Source: Bagarius yarrelli (taxonomy: Eukaryota > Chordata > Actinopteri > Siluriformes > Sisoridae). Taken from it: a stretch of 64,000 nucleotides of DNA. Under the pieces are notes generated by a model that did no database searches, was not told the DNA's origin, and saw nothing but the letters and a program-made list of their open reading frames with translations. Shown here in pieces: positions 20,816 to 32,013 of the stretch. Numbering within the stretch: the first letter of the stretch is position 1; every line of letters begins with the position of its first letter. The stretch spans positions 974,737 through 1,038,736 of the forward strand of contig VCAZ01000123.1 in the NCBI GenBank assembly GCA_005784505.1, given 5' to 3'. The position numbers and the translations under genes are program-made.

Positions 20816-21049
20816 CGGTGAGCTCCCACAGAGGCCGGCTCTGTTCGCTGGCAAAAAAAAGTGTGAAACAAATGTTGGTCGTCCTCCCCTTCTTAATTAC
20901 ACACGGTATAACGATGGCAGGAGTGAAGTGTTGCGCTGCGTTTCGTTTGACTCCACCCCCAGGGGAACCCGACCTAATCAGACGGGGGGGGGGATCGGTG
21001 CAAAAAACGAGTGCTATAATTAGACAGCTTTATCAAACAAACTCTACAG

Positions 21050-21055
21050 GAAAAA

Positions 21056-21088
<33 letters not shown>

Positions 21089-21290
21089 AAATAGATAAAT
21101 AAAAAGTGAGAAAAGAATAGACACAGGAACGGAGTGAGAGAAAGCAAGAAAGGAAGAAGAAGAAAGAAAGAAAGAAAGAACAGAAGAAACAAGAAAGAAA
21201 GGAAGAAAGAAAGAAAGAAAGAAAGAATATACATAGAAACAAAGAGAGAAGAAATTAAAATAGAGAGAGATATAAAGGTTGTTGGATGAT
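21050..21290 (+). repeat. Polypurine tract GAGA/GAAA
   Basis: About 240 bp of almost pure A/G. Minus-strand frames through it are Leu/Ser/Phe artefacts. (AC)n runs lie on either side at 20777-20816 and 21631-21666. Confidence 0.9.
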
Positions 21291-21335
21291 GTGGAGTTTT
21301 ATCGCTCATGAATGGCAACCAGAAAGTTTTCTCTT

Positions 21336-21374
<39 letters not shown>

Positions 21375-21628
21375 CGGACAAACAGAATAAAAACCAAACA
21401 TTTGTCCTTTTTTATTTATACGATACGCTGCTCTTCTTACTGGGGAAAAAAAGAAAAGAAGGAGAAAGAAAAAAGGAGAAGGAGTGAAGGAGAGAATTTT
21501 AGATCTTGGTATTCTGAGCTTGTGTTTGGACCTGATGCTAATTTTGCAATGTTTCTCTTCGTGCTAGAGGTTAAGAGCTGAAAGACTGCCATCGATCCGC
21601 TGCTGCACTTCAAGCTGTTTCTTTCAGC

Positions 21629-21666
<38 letters not shown>

Positions 21667-21669
<3 letters not shown>

Positions 21670-22400
21670 TAATTTCACTACTAAATCGCCTGGCAGAATG
21701 ACTTTCGCTCTTTTCTAACCAGCGAGTGCAAATATTTAAAATATTAAAGTGGTGATATTTTGATGGAACTGATCCGAGGGTAACTTGTGCCTGGTTCTTG
21801 ACGCTGTGCAGGAAATGCAGTAGGTGGAGACCAGTGAAAGAATTTATAACGCATTAAAGCGACTTATTGCCTCGCCGAAAAAAGGGGCTTGAGGACGTCT
21901 GTGAAAAATCAAAACTATCCCAGGTCACACCGGCGGTCGTGTCCAACGCTCAAATACGCGTAAAACCTGCCCTTTAGCAAAGCGTGAAAAAAAACCACTG
22001 TTTTTTTTCCATGTGGAATTTCCATCCCAGACGCCATCACGTGCCCCGAGTCGGGATTTAACAGCCTCATCTGCGAAATGCGGCGAAAGAATCCATACTT
22101 TGAGATTGATCGAATCGGCCTCAGGGCGCGTCTCATAACTCTGTCGAATTTTGCTCATGATTTATTGATCACTTCAAAGAAATGATGAAATTCAGAGTAG
22201 CAGTGAAATCAGAACTGAGATTTCATCCCTGAAAAGCGCTGCATTAGTGTGTGTTCAAACTGTAGAGTAGCTAAAGGCTAAAGATTTTAAAGCATCTTAA
22301 CGGCAAAATTCGAATTCCAATTAAAATTTAATTCAAAATGTAAATTTCCTAATTTAATTTAACTCTATATTCAAATGCAAACTTGAACACAAATTTAAGA
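21667..22400. other. Intron sequence, nothing recognised
   Basis: Non-repetitive intron DNA without supported features. Confidence 0.5.
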
Positions 22401-22404
22401 TTTG

Positions 22405-22660
22405 GGATGTAAGATTCAGAATTCAAGATTCAGGATTAAGGATTCACGATTCACGATTCACGATTCATGCTTCACAATTCAAGATTCACGATTCAAACTG
22501 TTGAATTGTGAATCTGCTGTCAAAACCTATTGCACAGCCTCTGACCAATCAGGATTCAGGATTCAAAATCAAACACCTAATCCACGGATACCGAATCAAG
22601 ATCTAAAAACCTAATCCACACCTTCTGACCAATCAGAATCCAGAACTGGGAGCATATGAA
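22405..22660 (+). repeat. GATTCAC heptamer repeat with hairpin
   Basis: 'gattcac' repeats in tandem near 22441-22470. 'gattcacgattcaa' (22483-22496) and 'ttgaattgtgaatc' (22501-22514) form a 14-bp stem with one mismatch and a 4-base loop. Two phrases of the type 'ctgaccaatcaggattc' follow at 22541 and 22625. Confidence 0.8.
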
Positions 22661-22675
22661 TTTAAACAGCATTAC

Positions 22676-22802
22676 CGTTGACAGTAAGAGTCACCACCTT
22701 CTCTCCGACTCCGACTCGGGGAACCACGGCTCGGCAGACGTATTTTCCAGCGTCCTCCTGCTTCACAGCTTTCAGGGTCAGCGTGTTCTCGTTGCTAAGC
22801 AC
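22676..22802 (-). CDS. kirrel3: kirrel3 exon, second half of Ig domain 4
   Basis: A 127-bp exon, acceptor GTGCAG, donor GTAATG, phase 0 to phase 1. It encodes VLSNENTLTLKAVKQEDAGK, then [20 protein letters not shown] and VN. It is nearly identical to human KIRREL3 ([40 protein letters not shown]). The Cys of YVCR completes the Ig4 disulfide. The exon is followed by a 2.3-kb intron carrying GATTCAC heptamer repeats close to the donor. Confidence 0.96.
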
Positions 22803-22880
22803 CTGCACGGAAAAGACTCATCGACTTGTAAATTATCACCCCTATTTTTCTTAAAAAACAAGTACTGGAAAGGTGCGTAC

Positions 22881-23008
22881 CACGCCATGGCCACGTTTCA
22901 TCCACACGATGGTAAGCGAGGGGTTTCCCATCCAGGCGCATTTGAAGACAGCGTCTGAGCCCAGGTCCACCTGCAGCGACTGAGGGTCGGATGCCAGACG
23001 AGGTCCGA
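22881..23008 (-). CDS. kirrel3: kirrel3 exon, first half of Ig domain 4
   Basis: A 128-bp exon, acceptor GTGCAG, donor GTACGC, phase 1 to phase 0. The translation GPRLASDPQSLQVDLGSDAV continues [19 protein letters not shown] and HGV. Human has [20 protein letters not shown] and [22 protein letters not shown]. The Cys of FKCA and the Trp of VWMK are the Ig4 core residues. Very short introns of 71 and 78 bp flank this exon, so three exons form a compact cluster. Confidence 0.96.
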
Positions 23009-23079
23009 CTGCACAGAGCAAACAGGTCACGTCAGTCTTCAATTACAGACTTCAATCCAGCTACCAGACAGTGACTTAC

Positions 23080-23228
23080 AGTAGACGTCGACGTTGCGGC
23101 TGATGTTGGTGCTCCCGAGAGCGTTGGTGACCTGACAGGAAACCGGCTCGCTGAAGAATGAGTGATCCACGGCCACCTCGTACGTCTCTCCCACCGCCTC
23201 ACGGATCGGCGCACCTCCTTTAGCCCAT
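23080..23228 (-). CDS. kirrel3: kirrel3 exon, second half of Ig domain 3
   Basis: A 149-bp exon, acceptor AATAG (poor pyrimidine tract), donor GTAAGT, phase 2 to phase 1. It encodes WAKGGAPIREAVGETYEVAV, then [20 protein letters not shown] and NISRNVDVY. Human has [40 protein letters not shown] and NLSRTVDVYF. This is one of the more diverged exons, but the Trp, the Cys of VSCQ and the C-terminal strand are kept. The following intron is only 71 bp. Confidence 0.94.
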
Positions 23229-23924
23229 CTATTATAAAGAAAAAAATAAAACTCTTAAGTACACATCAAAGAAACTTGGCGGCTGTAAAGACTCGCCTAA
23301 TGTAGGTATCTTCTCGTTTTTTTCCCCTCAAATTTTTATTTTAGTGTCCTTCACTTCAACAAAGCACGTAGCGAATAATGGAGCGGCCATTACGAGATGA
23401 GCTTAAGCACCATTACCACTATGTATTTTTTTTCCCTTATTATAGGAGGACAGAAATGAAATGGGGAAGATAGAAGGGGGGCGCGGTGCTGAAGGGGAAA
23501 GGATTAATTCGATTTAGCTACAGATTTTAGGAAGATCTGAATAATCTGAATAACAACCTGCCAATCGACATCAAGAACAGTTTCCACAGTGTTGCCACAG
23601 TGTTAGCCTATCACCTTAAACATCAGCCCTCGAGTGCGAAAACGGAACGAAGATCCGGCGTGAATTACAACCTTCAGATCAAAGACGCTGGTTGGGTTGT
23701 TTATTTATTTTAGATTTTCGGTTCGAATGAAAAAATGACAAAACAGAACAAATATCAGACACGGATTACACACATCTTTGACATTTGGAATGCTGTCCGT
23801 TTAATCAAGAGCGAGGCGGTATTGTTAGTGAACTCGACTCCTGATGGACGACCAGGCCGCGTGCTACATGCGTACGCGACGTTCTGCATCCGCTAAAGCA
23901 ACAGGGGGTTTGCTTACATCATAT
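23229..23924. other. Intron sequence, nothing recognised
   Basis: Non-repetitive; no gene or element recognised. Confidence 0.5.
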
Positions 23925-23927
23925 AAC

Positions 23928-24052
23928 ATTTACACCTCTGACAGTTGGTAGACGCCCTCATCCAGAGCGACTTCCATTTATCTCATTTTTTTATCCAGTT
24001 GAGGGCCCAGCAGTGGATGTTTATTAGCACCGAGCTACCACTTTCCGCGCTG
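23928..24052 (-). mobile_element. Partial SINE
   Basis: 'agttggtagacgccctcatc', 'gagggcccagcagtgg' and 'gagctaccactttcc' are parts of the SINE read from tail to head, with internal deletions. Confidence 0.7.
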
Positions 24053-24895
24053 TGAAAAGACGTGCTGCATAAACACAGCTAGATATGGGCTACTGCCCCC
24101 TGGTGCCTATATTTTTGTCATGGAAAAGGTGGCAGTTGCTAGTGTTCCAAAGCTCAGCAGTCCAAAATAAGCCATCAGACCAGGTGATACGAAAAAGATG
24201 ACAAAATCCCTTATTTATTTTATCAAAACTTTTTTTATTTTATTTGAATTTTTTAAAAGCACATAATAGATTTTATATTTTTAAGAATGTTCTATGGTAT
24301 AAAACTTTATAACTTTATAATAGCTATTGTGTAATAACACATTTATTAAATGCTTTTTACTCTAATATTTAATTAATATCATGTATTAATACTTTAATTG
24401 TAGCTTTTCTTGACTATTAATTTTACTGAATAAAAATCTTTCATTCAACATATTTTAAGTAAGGCTGTAAATGACAGACTTCCGCTCTCCGTTCTGTCTC
24501 TCCCATTTTTGAGAGAGTAAAGTTTAACCTGTCTGTCTTCCATATCTGAGCTGGAGAGACAGAAATTCTGAGCGTTGATGACGCAGGACGCCGAACTTCG
24601 CACCACAATTCGAACCCCATACATTATTTATCTAAGCAAAAGCCTGCATGAATATCCCATCGCGTAGTGAATCATATCTTTCTGAAATGTGCACTCGGTG
24701 TCCCGGAGGCCCTCCTGCCGCTATAAATTATTTATTCTGTCTCTCTGCCGTAATTAAACGAAGAAGTCGGGTTATTATATTATTAACGTAGTGTTTAAAC
24801 AGGACGGGAATTATTCTGGGGATGAGGAAGTCAAGTGGAAGATACGGGATGGTACATGGGTTCTAAACTAGACGACAAGTTATTCACTAATCTAT
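24053..24895. other. AT-rich intron sequence
   Basis: No features supported. Confidence 0.5.
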
Positions 24896-25365
24896 TTATT
24901 ATCAATTCATTTATTTATCTGTCTGTCCATCCATCCATCCATCCCTCTGATCACCTACTTGTTTATCTATTTATCCATTCATCCAAGCTATCCTTCCATC
25001 CCACTATCCATGTCATCCATCCATCCATCCATCCCTCTAATTACCCAATTGTTTATCTATTTATCCATTTAACATCGCCATCCATCCATCCATCCATCCA
25101 TCCATCCATCCATTTCATCCATCCATCCATCCATCCATCCATTTCATCCATCCATCCATCCATCCCATCCATCCATCCATCCATCCATCCATCCATCCAT
25201 CCATCCCTCCGTCCATTCCATCCATCCATCCATCCATCCATCCATTTCATCCATCCATCCATCCATTTGTTAATATATCTGTCTGTACATTCATCTATCT
25301 AACCATCTATCTATTCATCTGTCTATCCATCCATTTATTCATCTGTCTGTCTATCAATTCTTCAT
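24896..25365 (+). repeat. (ATCC)n array, about 470 bp
   Basis: Mostly CATC/CCAT tetramers with 'atttcatccatcc' higher-order breaks. Frames through it give His/Pro/Ser/Ile repeats and are artefacts. Confidence 0.95.
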
Positions 25366-25543
25366 CTGTATGTAATATATTACTTTTTGTATTTTATTAT
25401 TAATTGAAGAAAATTGGATTTTAATTATATCTTGCTGTAAATTTACTTTTAGAAAAAAAGTGCTTAAAGCTGGTATTAAACTTCAGGTCTAGTCCCATAA
25501 GTCGCCTGGGTACAAAACTATGGGGCAATAAGGTTGAAAGGGG

Positions 25544-25745
25544 GCAGTGGTGGCTCAAATGTTTAAGGCACTGAGTTGTTGATCTGAAGACCAGAGAGAC
25601 CTGGGTACAAGCCCCACCACCAGCCAGCCACTGTTGGGTCCTTGAGCAAGACCCCCTCCTGCTGACCCCTACCCTGCGCTCTGACCCCAACTTACGAAGA
25701 AAGAATGTGCTTTAAAAAGTATACGTGACAAAATAAAGGCATTTA
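25544..25745 (+). mobile_element. SINE, second tail type
   Basis: Head 'cagtggtggctcaaatgttt', middle 'gccactgttgggtccttgag', tail 'gctctgaccccaactta' then 'gacaaaataaaggcatt'. The tail differs from the 'gtctgccaaatgc' class and recurs at 36294-36516. It ends about 12 bp before the donor side of exon 25758-25863. Confidence 0.8.
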
Positions 25746-25757
25746 CAAAGTTCGGAC

Positions 25758-25863
25758 CTGTAGTGAGTGACCGGCGGGTTGGCTTTGGCCGAGCAGTGAA
25801 ACTTGACAGTGTTTCCTTCCAGAACCGGCTGCGGCTCGACCGAGAGGTTCACCAGTGGAAGAT
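25758..25863 (-). CDS. kirrel3: kirrel3 exon, first half of Ig domain 3
   Basis: A 106-bp exon, acceptor TTACAG, donor GTCCGA (weaker than consensus), phase 1 to phase 2. The translation is PLVNLSVEPQPVLEGNTV, then KFHCSAKANPPVTHY, matching human PLVNLSVEPQPVLEDNVV and FHCSAKANPAVTQYR. The Cys of FHCS is the first Ig3 cysteine; NLS is a possible glycosylation site. A SINE (25544-25745) lies just downstream of the donor, and an (AC)n run lies about 43 bp upstream of the acceptor. Confidence 0.95.
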
Positions 25864-25906
25864 CTGTAAGAGACGGAGTCAGTTTTCAACTTACACACAT
25901 GCTCTT

Positions 25907-25930
25907 ACACACACACACACACACACACAC
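25907..25930 (+). repeat. (AC)n microsatellite upstream of a splice acceptor
   Basis: Reads (GT)n on the transcribed strand, about 43 bp before the acceptor of exon 25758-25863. Confidence 0.95.
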
Positions 25931-26710
25931 TACAGCCGACGCCGTAGAGGCAGCGCTGGCTAATGAAACATTAATCAAAAATGTTTTTGATGAAACAAAA
26001 ACAAACCTGAAATAAATGATGTGCTACAAAGAAAATAAAAAAAACATTTTATTAAATGCTTGATAAGAAATTTTCTATTTAGCACGAGCGACTCTGCATT
26101 ATGATTAGCGCGACTTGCGGCTAACCTGCTAATTGCTGAATTAGAATTGAAAATGTTTTCTTTTTCTTTCAAAACCGCCGCGATTAAAGAGAATGCGATG
26201 ATTATGCAAAGCTTTTTCCAAGTTTTAGCAGACGGGTTTTTTTTAAATAGTTTTATTCTTTTCTACGCTTTCAGCGACAAATAACGAAGCCGATGCGCTA
26301 ATTAGAGTCAGTTTGTCTAAAAATGAGACGTCTCTGAGCAGCAGAAGTATTATAGTGCACCTGGGGAAACGTGTACGCTAATTTACACTAATTAGCAAAG
26401 CAGTTGTGGGCAGAAATTTCCAGATCGAACTCATGGTTTAATTTCACCGCCCCTTCGCGTGCTAATGTAGAGGAGCGTTAATTAGCGGCGTGTTGATGTC
26501 ATCGAGCAAAAGTTGCTACTAAAATTTTTTCTTATAGTAACTGGCCAACAATAACAATTTTATTATAGATCAAATATTTCAAGATCCTTTTTATCCGTTT
26601 CTGTTTACATTTAATCTTCTCTTAGTTCCTGTTACAGCCAAACAGTTCCCTTTATTAGAATTTACATCAAATATTTTTATATCAAAAATATAGGTCAAAT
26701 ATATTTTTAA
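25931..26710. other. Intron sequence, nothing recognised
   Basis: Non-repetitive with many ATTAGC/TAATTAG words (26080-26500). A conserved regulatory block is possible but untested. Confidence 0.3.
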
Positions 26711-27064
26711 AGAAAAAAGGAAGAAAGAAGGAAGGAAAAAAGAGAGAGAGGAATGGAGGGAAGTAGAGAAAGAAGGAAGACCGAAAGAAAAAAAAAAAAC
26801 AGAAAAAAGACAGAAAGAAAGAAAGAAAGAAAGAAAAGAAGAAAGAAAGAAGAAAAAGAAAAAGAGAAATTAAAAAAAAAGAAAAAAAAGAAAAAAAGAA
26901 GAAAGGTATAGGATGGATGGATGAATGGAGATGGATGGATGGATGGATGTGAATATATATGGATGGATGGATGGATGATGAAATAAAGGAATGAAGGAAG
27001 GAAATTAAGGAAGAAGGAAATGAAAGGAAGAAAAGAAAGAAGGATGTGTGGTTGGATGAATGGA

Positions 27065-27100
<36 letters not shown>

Positions 27101-27255
27101 AAAAAAAAAAAAAAAGAAAGAAAACATAAGTAAGTAATGAACAGAAGAAACGAAAGAATAATGAAAAAAAGAAGGAAAGGAATTAAATAACGAACAAAAA
27201 AAACAAAAGAAAGAAAGAATAAAAAAAGATGGATGGATGGATGGATGGATGGATA
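26711..27255 (+). repeat. Polypurine tract GAAA/GGAA with GGAT runs
   Basis: About 545 bp with very few pyrimidines. (GGAT)n blocks lie at 26909-26980 and 27229-27253. A 233-codon minus-strand frame here is low complexity. Confidence 0.9.
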
Positions 27256-27830
27256 TGAAATAGTTGCGAAATGTTTCTGCCCTCTAGAGAAGCACTCGGT
27301 AGGGGGTCGGTCACTTCCTGTTGTCTGTGGGGTTTTTGTAAAGAGAGGATATCGATTGTGGAGAAATGAATGAGACACACACACTTCACTGCGTCTCAAC
27401 AGTCTCACAGCGGGGACGGATTTTTAAATGACTTCCAACCGGAAGCAGGTTTCGTTTAAGGTGAACAGAATCGCCTGATTGATCCAGATGTGTGGTTTGT
27501 ATTGCCTTTTGTTTAAGGGCATTGAAAAGGGTTCGAGATGTGACCCGGGGGGGGCGGGGTGGTGGGGTGGTGGTGGTGGGTGGGTGGGGTGTTGTCAGGA
27601 GTAGAGAAAAAAGGGAGGTGTGATGGTTCAGGAAAGAGAAAATCAATGCCATCTGTCATTTCTTAAGTAAATTTCAAAAAGTTTTTTCATTTTTGTATTT
27701 ATTCACAATTTTCTGAAGGCATTTATTCTTTCCTGAAACATCAAACACCAAGAAATCTTTTCAGAAAAATTACTAACAGATCCAACCGACAAGTTTTTGT
27801 TTTTTTTGGGGGGGGGGGGGGGTTGGGTTC
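27256..27830. other. Intron sequence with G-rich runs
   Basis: 'ggtggggtggtggtggtgg' near 27560 and a G14 run at about 27809-27822 could form G-quadruplexes. No gene. Confidence 0.5.
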
Positions 27831-27960
27831 TGTTGGGCTAGTTGTAGCTGATCAACAACCCAGTCAAAGGGCACTGGGTTGTTGATCGTAGGATTGGGGT
27901 TCAAGCTTCACTCCTGCCAAGCTGCCACTGCTGGGCCCCTAGGGGAGGCCCTCTGATGTA
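27831..27960 (+). mobile_element. Partial SINE
   Basis: 'gcactgggttgttgatcg', 'caagctgccactgctgggcc' and 'cctaggggaggccctctgat' are SINE head and middle parts. The tail is missing. Confidence 0.7.
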
Positions 27961-28079
27961 AATATGACAAAGACTTAATTACTTTTTGTTGGATTTGTGA
28001 ATCTTCTAAAAATAACGTGTTTTTTAACCATAAAATAAAAGCATCTTTTTTCCGTTAAAGGGTTATTTTTTATTTTGCT

Positions 28080-28400
28080 CTAAAGGAAGGAAGGAAAAAA
28101 GGAAAAGAAAAGAAGGAAAGAAAGGAAGGAAAAAAAAAAAAAAAAGGCAAGGAAAGGCAGAAAGAAAGGAAAAGGAAAAAGGAAAAAAAAAAAGGAAAAA
28201 AGCAGAAAGGAAAATAACGAAAAAAAAAGAAAGAAGGAAGAGAAGAAGGAATAAAAAAAAGAAAGAAAGAAAAAGAAAAAGGAATGAAGCAAGAAAGAAA
28301 GAAAGAAAAAAATAGAGGAAAGGAAAGAAAAAGAAAATAATAAAAAAATAAAAATAAATAAATAAATAAAAATGAATAAAAATAAATAAATAAAAGCAGA
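28080..28400 (+). repeat. Polypurine tract
   Basis: Mixed GGAA/GAAA runs passing into AATA runs. Confidence 0.9.
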
Positions 28401-29189
28401 AAAACCAAGAATAATTCCACTGCTGATATCTTAAAAATGTGCTGATGAAATTCAGCAGTAATTCAATAAAAAATCAAAAGCATCTTATGGGAACCTGAAG
28501 AACCCCATAAGGAAAATGTCTTCTTTACATCTGAAAAGTTGGACAGAAGAACCCGTCCCGGCTTTTTTGATATATTAACGAGTCTTCAAGGAGAAGGTTT
28601 GGGGATTTTTTTGGGTGTGAAAGGAGCTCTGGAGAGACCGGTGCAGGAACGTCGGTGTGAGTTTAATAAATCACTGCGTGTCACTTTTTCTCCTAGAAGA
28701 ATATCGGCGGTTCCTCAGAGAGCAGAAAGCTCACACCCACAACACACACCTACATCCGGGTAATTATTATTCTACATTTCCCATGATCCTCTTCAGTATC
28801 TGCCTCATTCACCTCATCTTCCTGGTGTGATGTTCTATTTGCATCACTTTCTTCTGGGAGGTTTTTTTAAAGCTTCGTATCCTCGCAGGGGTTTACAAAC
28901 CTGAGACGAGGCACAACATTAATAATCATACAAGTCATAATTAAAGCTCCTCCTGCAGGGTGGAAGGGGAATTAAACTTTTGTTGGTAAAATGGAGTGAA
29001 TCTCAGAGGATCTGGCATCCAAAATAGATCACATCCCGGATGAGGTACCAACATATTATAGGCCACAAACACACAGATTCACACACTGCAGACTGACCAA
29101 TCAAAAGGACAGACCAATCAGACGGAAAGACCAATCAAACCCATAACCAGCAAGAGGTGTGAAGGACATGTGATCAGCACAAACACACA
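28401..29189. other. Intron sequence
   Basis: Mostly unique. 'gaccaatca' occurs three times within about 45 bp at 29095-29140. Confidence 0.5.
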
Positions 29190-29256
29190 GACAGTAGAAA
29201 GAGGGAGGGAGGAAAGAAGGAAGGAAGAGAGAAAGAAAGAATAAAAGAAAGAAAAC

Positions 29257-29296
<40 letters not shown>

Positions 29297-29625
29297 ACAG
29301 AAAAAAAGAAAGAAAAAAAGAAAAAGGAAAGAAAGAAAGAAAGAAAGAAAAGAAGGAAAGAAAGAAAGAAAGAAAGAAGGGAAAAAAAAGAAAAAAAAAA
29401 AAAAAAAAAAAAAGGAAAAAAAAAAGAAAGAAAAAGAAAAAAAAAAAAAAAAGACAAGAAATAAGACAAAAGCAAAAAGAAGAAAAAGTAAGAAAAGAAA
29501 GAAAGTAGGGAAAAGAAAGGAAGAAAAGAAAAAAACCGAAAAAAAGGAAAAAAGAAAAAAAAAAAAAAAAAAGGAAAGAAAGGAAAGGAAAGAAAGAAAG
29601 AAAGAAAGAAAGAAAGAAAAATAGT
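29190..29625 (+). repeat. Polypurine tract GAAA
   Basis: About 430 bp of GAAA/GAAAA with long A runs. Confidence 0.92.
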
Positions 29626-29943
29626 TTTTAATAGAAGAGCAGCAGTTTTTCAGCAGTTCTGCCCCAGGATCTGCTGCGGGGTAATAAAGCTGTCAGAAGT
29701 GAAGTGAGGCTGGGGGACACTGAAACATGCGTCTTGTCAGATTTGTGCTGTTTATCTGTTTATTTTTTAAATGGAATCATTTGATTGTGTGGTGACAGGG
29801 GAGGGGGGAGCGATGGGGGATGGAGGTAGTAGATAAATGCTGGGGGTGGAACAGAAATGTAAAAATGTAAACACATCCCAAGGACTTCTCTGTGGACGGA
29901 CACTTCTAGAAATACCCTGGCATTATAACGGGATGAGTGTAGC

Positions 29944-29967
29944 GTGTGTGTGTGTGTGTGTGTGTGT
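29944..29967 (+). repeat. (GT)n microsatellite near a splice donor
   Basis: Lies 18 bp beyond the donor of exon 29986-30136. Confidence 0.95.
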
Positions 29968-29985
29968 TAGCAGACTGAGGCTCAC

Positions 29986-30136
29986 GCTGGATGTCGATGG
30001 TGACTGTGGCCTCCTTGCCATTCGGTGCTGCTTTGTTGGACGCTCGGCAGGTGATGCGCTGACCGCTCTGAAGGTTGGACGCTGAGACGTACAGGGTGCT
30101 GACCGTGCTCTCTCTGTGACCGTCCCGCAACAGCGT
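29986..30136 (-). CDS. kirrel3: kirrel3 exon, second half of Ig domain 2
   Basis: A 151-bp exon, acceptor GTGCAG, donor GTGAGC, phase 0 to phase 1. It encodes TLLRDGHRESTVSTLYVSA, then GQRITCRASNKAAPNGKEA and TVTIDIQ, as in human TLLRDGKRESIVSTLFIS and [21 protein letters not shown]. The Cys of ITCR is the second Ig2 cysteine. The donor lies 18 bp from a (GT)n run on the plus strand, so the start of the intron is microsatellite-rich. Confidence 0.96.
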
Positions 30137-30178
30137 CTGCACAGGGACACAACAAAAACCACGAGTCAACGCAAACTC

Positions 30179-30685
30179 ACCGAGGAAAGAAAGAAAGGAG
30201 GAAAAATGAGAAATAAAGAAAGGAAAAAAACAGAAAAGACAGTAAAGAAGTAAAAAGGTCAGAAAGAAATAAAAGGAGAAAGGGAGGAAGAAAGAAAGTA
30301 ATAGAGGAAAAAGGAAAGAAATAGAGGAAGAAGGGAAGGAAGAAATAGAGAAGGGAGGGAAGGAGGACAGAAGTAAGAAAGGAAGGGGAAAAAAAGGAGG
30401 GAAACAGAATAATAAAAGTACGTAAGGTAAATAAAATAGGAAGGAGAGAGAATGAGGAAATGATAAAAGGAAAATAATAAAGGAAGGAAGGAAAGAAGGA
30501 AGGAAGGAAGGAAGGAGAATAAAGAAAGGAAGAAAAAAGAATAGTGGAAGAAAGGAATAAAAAAAGGGAAGGAAACAGAATAATAAAAGTATAAAAGGAA
30601 AATAAAAAAGGAAGGAAGAAGATAAGTGGAAGAAGAAAGAAAGGAAAATAAAGGCTGGAAGAAAGGAAGGTCAATACAAAAAGTA
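30179..30685 (+). repeat. Polypurine GGAA-type tract filling a small intron
   Basis: About 500 of the 638 bp of the Ig2 intron is A/G, with repeated 'ggaaggaagg' words and a partial internal repeat ('aacagaataataaaagta' twice, near 30403 and 30576). Confidence 0.9.
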
Positions 30686-30774
30686 AAAACAGGTCAGTAT
30701 TTAATCCCACCAGTGTTAGAGTGAGACAGAGAGACAAAGGTTTTCTCTGTCCTTTTCAGTGGGATTTAACTCAC

Positions 30775-30932
30775 CTTGGAGTACATGGCACCGTTGAGCA
30801 CCTCTCCGTTACGAATCCAGATGATGGACGCTGCAGGTTTGGCGTTGTCCACGTGACACGTCAGGTTGAGTGAGTCACCGGCTCTCAGACTCACCACCGG
30901 CGCTCCGACAATCACAGGGTCATCCGGAGGAA
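30775..30932 (-). CDS. kirrel3: kirrel3 exon, first half of Ig domain 2
   Basis: A 158-bp exon, acceptor CCCCCCAG, donor GTGAGT, entering in phase 1 and leaving in phase 0. The translation reads [20 protein letters not shown], then [20 protein letters not shown] and NGEVLNGAMYSK. It is nearly the same as human KIRREL3 Ig2 ([40 protein letters not shown]). The first Ig2 Cys (LTCH) and core Trp (IIWIR) are present. NLT is a possible N-glycosylation site. Confidence 0.96.
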
Positions 30933-30945
30933 CTGGGGGGCAAAA

Positions 30946-31050
30946 AAAAAAAAATAATGGATAAGATAGTGGAAAAAATGTGGAGCGAGAGAGAGAAAAA
31001 AAGAAAGAGAGAGAGAGAGAGAGAGAGGGAAAGAGAGAGAGAGAATAAAC
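30946..31050 (+). repeat. (GA)n-rich tract
   Basis: GA repeats just upstream (in transcription) of the first Ig2 exon. Confidence 0.85.
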
Positions 31051-31089
31051 AGATCAGATCTGTTATGTAAAATCTCTTTTTAATCGCAG

Positions 31090-31185
31090 ATAGACAGACT
31101 GCCACTGTTGGGCCCCTGAGCAAGGCCCTTAACCCCCAACTGCTCAGTTGTATAAAAGACATAAATCGTCTGCCAAATGCTGTTT
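31090..31185 (+). mobile_element. SINE tail fragment
   Basis: 'gccactgttgggcccctgag', 'caaggcccttaacccccaac' and 'cgtctgccaaatgctg'. The head is missing. Confidence 0.8.
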
Positions 31186-31486
31186 ATCTGCATTTAAACC
31201 CGAAAATCTGAAGATCAACTGAAAACAGCCGAAGGAAAGAAAAGCAGTCATTAGGATGAGCAGAGGGGGAATAGAAAGAAGGAAAAAAAAGCTGGTGGTC
31301 TTGAATAGCGCTGATTGCGCCCCTCTCTTTAAACACCTCTGATCGCTCGGCTCTCCATGCACACCCAGCTGAATTATTGATTGAGCACGCTGCTCATTAG
31401 AGAGCATAACTGGGGCAAGTCGAAATCAGAGGCAGCAAGCAGGTGGCACATCCCGACTACCCCAGAGACAGCGAGAGAGGGACAGC

Positions 31487-31527
<41 letters not shown>

Positions 31528-31962
31528 TGAGTGGTGAAAGAGAACCAATGGGAACAGTAGGAAATAAGAGTCGCTCAGAGACACAGTGAAACATTCATTT
31601 CATTCCGTCTCACTGCCGAGTCAGTTCTGTCTCACTGCCGAGTCAGTTCTGTCTCACTGCTATTTTATCTGGGAAACTCATATCTCTCAGCAGTTTGTCA
31701 GCACTGGCCTTGACTCATCTGAGAGAAAAGCCTGAGATGATATATGACTCGGAATTACCTCACCAGAACCAATCATGTCTGGAGGTTCTCACTCTCCTGA
31801 AAGCGAGTAAATGGCTCTCGTGTTGTTCGTCGTAAATATCACACTCATGCCAGCCGTCTGTCAACATCATCGCACGTGTCCACAAAAACACTGCTTCCTC
31901 TTTAGGGTCAGGAGCTTGGGGACATGCTGTGAGATTATATATGTTATATAAGTACCTTTAAT
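31186..31962. other. Intron sequence with a 22-bp repeat
   Basis: Contains (GA)n at 31480-31530 and two and a half copies of 'gtctcactgccgagtcagtt' at 31607-31660. No gene. Confidence 0.6.
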
Positions 31963-31970
31963 AAAAAGAG

Positions 31971-32013
<43 letters not shown>

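Noticed and set aside
24835..25302. 155-codon His/Pro/Ser/Ile repeat frame
   Set aside because: Direct translation of an (ATCC)n array.
26707..27408. 233-codon open frame on the minus strand
   Set aside because: It translates a polypurine tract; the product is Phe/Leu/Ser/Pro runs without a domain.
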